Assembly: GCA_003693905.1 (NCBI GenBank)
Contig: RFLL01000130.1
Span: 1 to 5,911, forward strand
Direction of reading: 5' to 3'
Length of the DNA stretch: 5,911 nt
Source: Alphaproteobacteria bacterium
GTDB taxonomy: Bacteria; Pseudomonadota; Alphaproteobacteria; Kiloniellales; J153
Below the pieces are notes generated by a model. It made no database searches. It saw only the letters and a program-made list of their open reading frames with translations, and was not told the origin of the DNA. Both the position numbers and the translations under genes were made by a program. Below are positions 1-4,836 of this stretch, piece by piece. Positions within the stretch are counted from its first letter, which is position 1. Every line of letters begins with the position of its first letter.

Positions 1-1
1 G

Positions 2-109
2 CTCAAGGCCGCCCACGGCCAGACACTGCATTTCCGGGCCAGCGGCCGCGACGCGCAGAGCGCGGTCGCGGCCCTGGTTGCGCTGGTGGAACGGGATTTC
101 GATGGCTGA
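2..109 (+). CDS. HPr-type phosphocarrier, C-terminal end (5' partial)
   Basis: This is the last 35 codons of a gene that begins before the window, ending at TGA 107-109. The translated tail (LKAAHGQTLHFRASG, then a helix ending LVALVERDFDG) matches the end of the HPr fold: a beta strand (TLHFRASG), an acidic/alanine turn, and the last amphipathic helix. HPr carries phosphate from enzyme I to EIIA proteins in the cytoplasm. The phosphorylated His and the regulatory Ser would be upstream and cannot be checked here. The stop overlaps the enzyme I start (ATGGCTGA), which supports translational coupling. The gene could be a free HPr of about 90 residues or the HPr end of a longer EIIA-HPr (DhaM-type) protein; the visible part does not decide. 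The family call is fairly sure despite the short length, because enzyme I follows directly. Confidence 0.8.
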   Translation, partial: LKAAHGQTLHFRASGRDAQSAVAALVALVERDFDG

Positions 110-1763
110 CGGCACCTCCCCGCAACGCGTGATCGTCGGCACCCCGGCCGCGGACGGTCTGGCCATCGGCCGGGTGCTGCTTCAAATCGCCGATGCGGGC
201 GCACAGGCCGTGCAACGCCAGGTTCGCGATCCCGCGTCCGAGCACGCGGCACTGGCCGCCGCCATCGACCGCGCCAGGGCGGACATCGCCGATCTGATCG
301 AACGCCAGGACAAGCTGGCCGGTGACATCCTGGCCTTTCAACTGGCCCTGCTCGAAGACGACGATCTGATCGCGCCGATCCTGGAATCGGTCGCCGCCGG
401 CCAGCCGGCGCACGATGCATGGTGCCGGGCACTGGAGCGGGAGATCGCCGAATACCGCGCCGACGGGGATACGTATCTGGCGGCGCGGGCGGAAGACCTG
501 CGCGACCTTCGCGATCGGGTTCTCGGTGCCCTGGCCGGCAGATCCGCCACCGCGCCGACCGCGGACGAAGGCACCACGGATGCCATCCTCGTCGCCGACG
601 ATCTGACCCCGTCGCGGTTTCTCGAACTCGACTGGACCCGGATGCGCGGCGCCGCGATCCGCGGCGGCAGCCGCACCAGCCACGTCGCGATCCTGGCCCG
701 TGCCCGCGGCGTGCCGCTGGTGGTCGGGTTGCAGGCGAACCTCGATCAAGTGAGCGACGGAACCCCGGCACTCCTCGATGCCGAGGCCGGTCGGCTGATC
801 CTGCGCCCGGACCGGGCGACGCTGGCCACCGCGCGCAGCCGCCTGAACGAGCGCAGCGACCTCGTGCGCGCCGCCGTGCGGCTGATCGCGCAGGCGGCGA
901 CGACGGCCGGCGGCGAACGGGTCCATGTCCTGATCAACGTCGACGATCCGGCGATCCTCGAAACGTTGAACCCGGCGCATTGCGACGGCATCGGGCTGAC
1001 TCGCACGGAATTCCTGTTTCAGGACGGGCGCCTGCCCGACGAGGAGGCCCAGTTCGCGGTCTATCGGCGCATCGTCGCCTGGGCCGATGGGCGACCGGTC
1101 ACGATCCGCACCCTCGATGCCGGCGGCGACAAGCCGATTCCGGGGCTGACGCCGGACGGCGAGGCCAATCCATTCCTGGGCATACGCGGGGTGCGGCTGT
1201 CGCTCGTACATGAGAAGGTGTTCCGCACCCAACTTCGCGCCCTGGCCCGCGCCGCCGCCTTCGGTCCGCTCAAGGTCATGGTCCCGATGGTCACCGTGCC
1301 CGGGGAGATGGCCGCCGTGCGCCGCCTTCTGCGCGAAGCGGTCGCCGAGCTGGCCGCGCAGGGCACGCCCCATGCGCAGCCGGCGCTCGGCATGATGGTC
1401 GAGGTTCCGGCCGCTGCGTTGGACGCCGCGCGCTTCGAGGCCGATTTCTATTCGATCGGATCGAACGACCTGATCCAGTATGTGCTGGCCGTGGCGCGGG
1501 ACAATCCGGCGCTCGAACATCTGGTCGATCCGACCAGCCCGGCGGTTCTGGAACTGATCCGTCGCACCGTCGCGGCGGCACGCACGCGCGGCGTCGAGGT
1601 CAGCCTGTGCGGCGACATGGCCAGCGATCCGTCGCTGATTCCGCACCTGCTCGATTGCGGCCTGCGCACGCTGTCGGTGGCACCGGCCCGGATCGGCCGC
1701 ATCAAACTGGCCATCCGCGCCTACGGCGGAACCTCGCATACCGGGGAGACGAAGGCACCATGA
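102..1763 (+). CDS. ptsI: Enzyme I, PEP-protein phosphotransferase of a Dha-type PTS
   Basis: This 553-residue cytoplasmic enzyme takes phosphate from phosphoenolpyruvate onto a His and passes it to HPr. The N-terminal HPr-binding and swivel domains span about 1-230, with the active-site His194 in GGSRTSHVAILAR. The C-terminal TIM barrel spans about 250-540. Visible landmarks are Arg301 (GIGLTRTEFLF) and Arg336 (TIRTLDAGGDK), which should bind PEP; Glu434 (MMVEVPAAA) and Asp456 (SIGSNDLIQY), which should bind Mg2+; and Cys503 (SLCGDMASDP), the catalytic acid. These sit very close to E. coli EI numbering (189, 296, 332, 431, 455, 502). It is about 20 residues shorter than E. coli EI at the C-terminus. 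ATG 102 is preferred over ATG 78 because it begins the MADGTSPQRVIVGTPAADG sequence and overlaps the HPr stop. Its end overlaps the next gene by ATGA. Linkage to dhaK suggests a dedicated Dha enzyme I (DhaM-like EI), but it could also serve other PTS branches such as PTS-Ntr. Confidence 0.95.
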   Translation: MADGTSPQRVIVGTPAADGLAIGRVLLQIADAGAQAVQRQVRDPASEHAALAAAIDRARADIADLIERQDKLAGDILAFQLALLEDDDLIAPILESVAAGQPAHDAWCRALEREIAEYRADGDTYLAARAEDLRDLRDRVLGALAGRSATAPTADEGTTDAILVADDLTPSRFLELDWTRMRGAAIRGGSRTSHVAILARARGVPLVVGLQANLDQVSDGTPALLDAEAGRLILRPDRATLATARSRLNERSDLVRAAVRLIAQAATTAGGERVHVLINVDDPAILETLNPAHCDGIGLTRTEFLFQDGRLPDEEAQFAVYRRIVAWADGRPVTIRTLDAGGDKPIPGLTPDGEANPFLGIRGVRLSLVHEKVFRTQLRALARAAAFGPLKVMVPMVTVPGEMAAVRRLLREAVAELAAQGTPHAQPALGMMVEVPAAALDAARFEADFYSIGSNDLIQYVLAVARDNPALEHLVDPTSPAVLELIRRTVAAARTRGVEVSLCGDMASDPSLIPHLLDCGLRTLSVAPARIGRIKLAIRAYGGTSHTGETKAP

Positions 1764-2197
1764 GTGAGACCGCTGCGGAGCGCTACAGCACCGAAGATGC
1801 GATTGCCGCCTACAAGCGCCTGCTCAAGACCTATCTCGACCGCCGTCCATCGGGCACGCGCCAGCGCATCGCCGCGGCGCTGGGCACGCACAAGAGCTTC
1901 GTATCCCAGATCACCAACCCCAACTACCGGGTTCCGCTGCCGGCGCAGCACGTGAACACGATCATGCGCATCTGCCATTTCTCGCCCGAGGAACAACGCG
2001 CGTTCCTCGACGCCTACCATGCCGCCCATCCCAGGCCGGCGCCATCCGGCGGCAGCCACGGGGCCGCACGCACCCATGTGCTGCACATCGAGGTCCCGCA
2101 TTTCAAGGACCCGGCCCGTCAGCGCGAGGTGATGGACACCATCCGCGACATGGCCGCACGCATCATCCGGCTCGCCCAGTACGACGAGCAGACCTGA
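1760..2197 (+). CDS. Small protein with probable helix-turn-helix, between enzyme I and dhaK
   Basis: I cannot name this 145-residue protein from a known family. Residues 12-30 form a basic amphipathic helix (DAIAAYKRLLKTYLDRRP). Residues 33-54 (TRQRIAAALGTHKSFVSQIT, then NP) look like a Cro/C1-type helix-turn-helix: helix, Gly42 turn, then recognition helix KSFVSQIT. Residues 60-90 add two more helices (QHVNTIMRICHFSPEEQRAFLDAYHAAH). A Pro/Gly/Ser linker at 91-103 leads to a short strand (HVLHIEVPHF) and a C-terminal helix with hydrophobic spacing, perhaps for dimerisation. There is no signal peptide or membrane segment. The start overlaps the enzyme I stop (ATGA), with purine-rich GGGGAG and GAAGG upstream at 1743-1755, and dhaK follows 27 nt later. 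This position suggests a local transcriptional regulator or adaptor for the Dha pathway; that role is inference. The coding call is secure, the function is not. Confidence 0.85.
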   Translation: MSETAAERYSTEDAIAAYKRLLKTYLDRRPSGTRQRIAAALGTHKSFVSQITNPNYRVPLPAQHVNTIMRICHFSPEEQRAFLDAYHAAHPRPAPSGGSHGAARTHVLHIEVPHFKDPARQREVMDTIRDMAARIIRLAQYDEQT

Positions 2198-2224
2198 CAT
2201 CCCGGAGCAAGGTGGGGAACGCTG

Positions 2225-3217
2225 ATGAAAAAGCTGATCAATGCCGTCGATGACATTCTGGATGAAAGTCTGCGCGGGTTCGAGGCCGCACATCGCGACC
2301 TGGTCAAGGTCAGCCTGAACCCGAAGTACGTGATCCGTGCCGATGCGCCGGTGCATGGCAAGGTCGCGCTCGTCTCCGGGGGCGGCTCGGGGCACGAGCC
2401 GCTGCACGCCGGGTTCGTCGGCCGGGGCATGCTGGATGCCGCCTGCCCGGGAGAGGTCTTCACCTCGCCGACGCCGGACCAGATGCTGGCGGCGGCCCAG
2501 GCCGTCGATGGCGGCGCCGGGATCCTGTTCATCGTCAAGAACTATTCCGGCGACGTCATGAACTTCGAGATGGCCGGCGACATGCTGGACGGCGCCCATG
2601 CCTCGGTCGTGACCAATGACGACGTGGCGGTGGAAGACTCGCTTTATACCCAGGGCCGGCGCGGCGTAGCGGGTACCGTGGTGGTCGAGAAGGTGGTCGG
2701 CGCCGCGGCCGAGCAGGGCCTTGATCTGGAGGGATGCAAGGCCCTGGGGGCGCGTGTCAACGCGGCGACCGGGTCAATGGGTGTCGCCCTGACGAGCTGC
2801 ACTGTGCCCGCGGCCGGCAAGCCGACGTTCGAGATCGGCGACGATGAGATGGAGATGGGGGTCGGCATCCACGGCGAACCGGGACGCCGCCGCGTCGCCC
2901 TGGCAACGGCCGATGAGATCGCGGCCGAGATGGTCGGCGCCATCGTCGAGGCGATCGCCCCCGGCACGGGCGAACCGGTGCTGCTGTTCGTCAACGGCAT
3001 GGGGGCCACGCCGCTGATGGAGCTGTACCTGATGTATCACGCCGCGACGCGGCAATGCGCCGATCGCGGCCTGACAATCGCCCGCTCGCTGGTCGGCAAC
3101 TACTGCACCTCGCTCGACATGGCCGGGTGTTCGATCACCATCACCCGCCTCGACGACGAGATGCTGCGGCTGTGGGATGCGCCGGTGCACACCGCGTCAC
3201 TGCGCTGGGGGTGTTGA
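2225..3217 (+). CDS. dhaK: Dihydroxyacetone kinase, Dha-binding subunit DhaK
   Basis: This 330-residue protein is a full-length DhaK of the PEP-dependent type. It binds dihydroxyacetone covalently through a His and presents it to DhaL for phosphorylation to Dha phosphate in the cytoplasm. Landmarks are VSGGGSGHEP with His57, KNYSGD with Lys105 and Asp110 as catalytic and substrate contacts, DDVAVEDSLY, GRRGVAGTVVVEK, GVGIHGEPG with the substrate-binding His216, and the C-terminal DMAGCSITITRLDDEMLRLWDAPV followed by LRWGC. Positions agree with E. coli DhaK (His56, Lys104, Asp109, His218). The start MKKLINAVDD is the normal N-terminus, with a purine-rich stretch (AAGGTGGGGAA) upstream at 2210-2220. 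It has only the DhaK domain, not the fused ATP-dependent kinase form, so it needs a separate DhaL. No dhaL follows, since the next gene is convergent; dhaL is probably upstream of the window. The neighbouring enzyme I and HPr support PEP as phosphate donor. Confidence 0.97.
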   Translation: MKKLINAVDDILDESLRGFEAAHRDLVKVSLNPKYVIRADAPVHGKVALVSGGGSGHEPLHAGFVGRGMLDAACPGEVFTSPTPDQMLAAAQAVDGGAGILFIVKNYSGDVMNFEMAGDMLDGAHASVVTNDDVAVEDSLYTQGRRGVAGTVVVEKVVGAAAEQGLDLEGCKALGARVNAATGSMGVALTSCTVPAAGKPTFEIGDDEMEMGVGIHGEPGRRRVALATADEIAAEMVGAIVEAIAPGTGEPVLLFVNGMGATPLMELYLMYHAATRQCADRGLTIARSLVGNYCTSLDMAGCSITITRLDDEMLRLWDAPVHTASLRWGC

Positions 3218-3230
3218 GGGCGAGGCGCCC
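3218..3230. other. Short GC hairpin directly after dhaK
   Basis: GGGCG (3218-3222), a 3-nt loop AGG, then CGCCC (3226-3230) form a perfect 5-bp stem that starts at the base after the dhaK stop. It has no T-run after it, so it is not a standard intrinsic terminator. It might protect the mRNA 3' end. Short GC palindromes are frequent in this composition. Confidence 0.25.
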
Positions 3231-3242
3231 GAAGCGGCAGCG

Positions 3243-3270
3243 GAACCGGCCGCCGGATGGAGGCCGTTTC
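3243..3270. terminator. Candidate terminator hairpin between convergent genes
   Basis: GAACCGGCC (3243-3251) pairs with GGCCGTTTC (3262-3270) at 8 of 9 positions around a 10-nt loop. On the + strand the stem ends in TTTC, a weak substitute for a U-tract. On the - strand the mirrored arm gives GGTTCC, with no clear T-run. It lies in the 77-nt gap between the ends of dhaK and the ahpD-like gene, where a shared terminator is expected. Termination could instead be Rho-dependent. Confidence 0.35.
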
Positions 3271-3294
3271 GTCCGCCACCGCACGCAAGGGCCG

Positions 3295-3855
3295 TCAGGC
3301 CGCCGGGGTCCATTCGGCCTTGGCGAAGGCCGCGTCCAAAGGCGTGTGCGCGACGTGATTGGTGTAGTTCGAGAGCGTCTTGACACCCACGCCCAGGATC
3401 ACCTCCAGAACCTGGGCCCGCGTATAGCCGGCCTCCAGGAACGCGGCGATATCGGCCTCTTCCGGCCAGCCGCGCCGGCGCACGAAGGCGGCGCTCAGGC
3501 GACGCAGGGCCTGTAACCGGGAATCGGCGATCGGCCGGCCATTGCGGATGGCCTGGATTACGTCGTCGGGAACACCCTGCATCGCCGCAATGACGGAATG
3601 CGCCGCCACGCAGTAGCGGCATTCGTTTTCGGCACTGACGCTCAGCAGAACGACCTGGCGTTCGATCGGCGACAGCGACGTTTCGTCGAACACCGCCATC
3701 AAGGTGCGATAGCCCTTCAGCAGAGCTGGAGCCTCGGCCATGACCGCCAGAAGGTTGGGCAGGAAGCCGTATCCCTTCTCGGCCTCGGCCAGAATCGCAC
3801 GCGCCTCCTCCGGCGCCGTTTCCGGGGTGTGCAGCGGATAGTCAAGTCGGGACAT
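3295..3855 (-). CDS. AhpD-like / carboxymuconolactone decarboxylase-fold peroxidase-related protein
   Basis: This 186-residue cytoplasmic protein carries the AhpD-type redox motif: ENECRYCVAAH has Cys79, Cys82 and His86, with a conserved Glu65 upstream in SPIERQVVLLSVS. The N-terminus (GYGFLPNLLAVMAEAPALLKGY) and the C-terminal segment (LGVGVKTLSNYTNHVAHTPLD) match the peroxidase-related subgroup of the CMD family. These proteins use the Cys pair and a relaying His to reduce hydroperoxides or act on related substrates; the actual substrate cannot be read from sequence. The start at 3855 (MSRLDYPL) is chosen because a strong Shine-Dalgarno, AGGAGGAAG (3859-3867), lies just before it. An in-frame ATG five codons upstream overlaps that Shine-Dalgarno and is less likely. 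It lies 117 nt downstream of the TetR gene on the same strand, with a candidate operator between them, so the TetR protein probably controls it. It converges on dhaK and seems unrelated to Dha metabolism. Confidence 0.93.
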   Translation of the reverse strand: MSRLDYPLHTPETAPEEARAILAEAEKGYGFLPNLLAVMAEAPALLKGYRTLMAVFDETSLSPIERQVVLLSVSAENECRYCVAAHSVIAAMQGVPDDVIQAIRNGRPIADSRLQALRRLSAAFVRRRGWPEEADIAAFLEAGYTRAQVLEVILGVGVKTLSNYTNHVAHTPLDAAFAKAEWTPAA

Positions 3856-3902
3856 GATCTTCCTCCTCATGTGGATGTGCGTTGACCAGCAGTGGGTCCG
3901 CC

Positions 3903-3924
3903 CCGATTCCATGGACGAAATCGG
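3903..3924. repeat. Small inverted repeat upstream of the ahpD-like gene
   Basis: CCGATT (3903-3908) and AATCGG (3919-3924) form perfect 6-bp arms around a 10-nt spacer containing CCATGG. It lies within the 5' leader or promoter of the ahpD-like gene. It may form a hairpin in the leader, be a protein site, or be chance. There is no adjacent T-run. Confidence 0.3.
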
Positions 3925-3937
3925 TTTGGAGAAGTTC

Positions 3938-3955
3938 TTTGACCGATCGTTCCAA
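3938..3955. promoter_or_regulatory. Candidate TetR-family operator upstream of the ahpD-like gene
   Basis: TTTGACCGATCGTTCCAA is an imperfect 18-bp palindrome centred at 3946/3947. Seven of its nine base pairs are symmetric, and the core CGATCG is perfect. GACC/GTTC half-sites around such a core are typical of TetR-family operators. The CGTTC half also occurs in the palindrome at the tetR promoter (4592-4601). It sits 83 nt upstream of the ahpD-like start, a suitable place to repress that gene. Arms GTTTGGA (3924-3930) and TCCAAAC (3951-3957) form a second, wider repeat overlapping it. Binding by the neighbouring regulator is inference. Confidence 0.45.
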
Positions 3956-3972
3956 ACATGGCCAAAAATTTT

Positions 3973-4554
3973 TTACGAGAGCCGCCGCATCGCCTCGCGC
4001 ACGACGGCCTGCAATACGGCCCGTTCCGGCCGGCTGCGGACCAGAACGATCAGGCCGAGCAGCGAAGCCAGCAACCCCCGGGCCGTATCGTGCGGCGGCA
4101 CCGTGGGCGCAATCTCCCCCTGTTTCTGCCCTTTGCGGATCATGCGGGTGAAAAAGGCCTCCAGCTCTATCATGCCCTCGTTCACGATCTCGCGGGTTTC
4201 AGGATCGTGAGCGGCCAGTTCCAGCGCCGTATTGGTCATGAAGCAACCGCGCCCCGGGCGCCCATCTTCACCCTGCGCAGCGAAAAACATGAAGAGCCGG
4301 TGGATCGCCTCGAGCGGCCGGTAGCGCGCTTCCAGATCCGTCAGCAACGCACGCCGCCCGATTTCGCCGTAGCGACGCAAAGCGGCCAGAAACAACGCCC
4401 GTTTGTCCCCGTAGGTGGCATACAGGCTGCCCCGGTTGACACCGGTACAGGTGACCAGGTCCTGCACCGAGGTCGCTTCATAGCCGCGCGCCCAGAAGGC
4501 GTTCATCGCCCTGTCCAGGGTCTCATCGACGTCGAACTGCTTTTGCCACGGCAT
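3973..4554 (-). CDS. TetR-family transcriptional regulator
   Basis: This 193-residue protein has the normal TetR size and layout. The N-terminal DNA-binding domain spans about 8-55: helix 1 in DETLDRAMNAFWARGYEATS, then the helix-turn-helix SVQDLVTCTGVNRGSLYATYGDKRALF with recognition helix NRGSLYATYG. The rest (about 60-193) is the all-helical ligand-binding and dimerisation domain, with GCFMTNTALELAAHDPE, a segment typical of the NemR/AcuR/YxaF-like branch of TetR proteins. Cys36 lies in the helix-turn-helix and another Cys in GRGCFM; either could sense an electrophile, but that is speculative. The start at 4554 (MPWQKQFDVDETL) has GGGAG at 4562-4566 as ribosome binding site. An in-frame ATG 25 codons upstream is rejected because it would make the putative promoter and operator coding. 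It probably represses itself and the ahpD-like gene downstream; the inducing ligand is unknown. Confidence 0.95.
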   Translation of the reverse strand: MPWQKQFDVDETLDRAMNAFWARGYEATSVQDLVTCTGVNRGSLYATYGDKRALFLAALRRYGEIGRRALLTDLEARYRPLEAIHRLFMFFAAQGEDGRPGRGCFMTNTALELAAHDPETREIVNEGMIELEAFFTRMIRKGQKQGEIAPTVPPHDTARGLLASLLGLIVLVRSRPERAVLQAVVREAMRRLS

Positions 4555-4578
4555 GAGGCATCTCCCGGATTTGAAAAT

Positions 4579-4607
4579 GGCATATTTTGAATGAACGTTC
4601 AATACAA
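4579..4607 (-). promoter_or_regulatory. Putative tetR promoter
   Basis: On the - strand, TTGTAT (4602-4607) and TATGCC (4579-4584) are separated by exactly 17 nt and could act as -35 and -10 boxes. Each matches the sigma-70 consensus at only about three of six bases. Transcription would start near 4572, leaving a leader of under 20 nt that still holds the GGGAG ribosome binding site. The AT-rich surroundings and the operator inside the spacer support it. Confidence 0.35.
4592..4601. promoter_or_regulatory. Palindromic TetR-type operator at the tetR promoter
   Basis: TGAACGTTCA is a perfect 10-bp palindrome, 38 nt upstream of the tetR start, in the spacer of the putative promoter. GAAC/GTTC half-sites are common in TetR-family operators, and a repressor bound here would block its own gene. 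Outside the 10 bp, one more outer pair (4590 with 4603) is also complementary. Autoregulation is inferred from position and symmetry. Confidence 0.6.
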
Positions 4608-4691
4608 TTTCCGACACACCCAAATACACGCATTACGAGAATCAACATCCATAATTTCTACTCATTCTTAACGATCCGCGGGTTTAATGGG

Positions 4692-4702
4692 CTCGGGCCG
4701 AG
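4692..4702. repeat. Short inverted repeat in the tetR-sensor intergenic region
   Basis: CTCGG and CCGAG are perfect 5-bp arms around one central G. It lies about 135 nt upstream of the PAS-GAF gene. It is too short to assign; it could be a protein-binding site or chance in GC-rich DNA. Confidence 0.25.
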
Positions 4703-4717
4703 AGGACGCGAGTTGAA

Positions 4718-4745
4718 CCGGCGTTTTTGCAAGCGTCTTTGCCGG
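4718..4745 (+). repeat. Direct repeat framed by a CCGGC/GCCGG inverted repeat
   Basis: GCGTTTTTGC (4721-4730) and GCGTCTTTGC (4733-4742) match at 9 of 10 bases, with a 12-bp period. The pair is framed by CCGGC (4718-4722) and GCCGG (4741-4745), which could close a hairpin. It lies about 90 nt before the PAS-GAF start, in the expected promoter or leader zone. A tandem site with roughly one helical turn between copies could bind a regulator. Confidence 0.35.
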
Positions 4746-4836
4746 ATGGCATGACCAGGGCCCCTGCGGCTGCGGCGACCATTTCGCGCCACTGGGTCCG
4801 TGGCCTGGGAGCGACTCGCTGGAGGTGTTGGCATCC

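Noticed and set aside
3..1739. A 578-codon open frame on the - strand, opposite enzyme I
   Set aside because: The + strand encodes enzyme I with every catalytic motif intact. The antisense frame is Arg/Gly/Asp/Gln-rich with no recognisable domain, as expected from mirrored GC-rich codons.
1721..2599. A 292-codon - strand open frame across the helix-turn-helix gene and dhaK
   Set aside because: It spans two convincing + strand genes and their junction, has no known motif, and is explained by codon bias.
4640..4655. Possible IHF site (AATCAA followed by an AT-rich run)
   Set aside because: The downstream part of the consensus is not matched, and AT-rich promoter DNA gives such partial hits by chance.
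4713..4741. Possible sigma-70 promoter for the sensor gene (TTGAAC, 17 nt, TCTTTG)
   Set aside because: The -35 box is fair, but the -10 box matches at about two of six positions, too weak to annotate.
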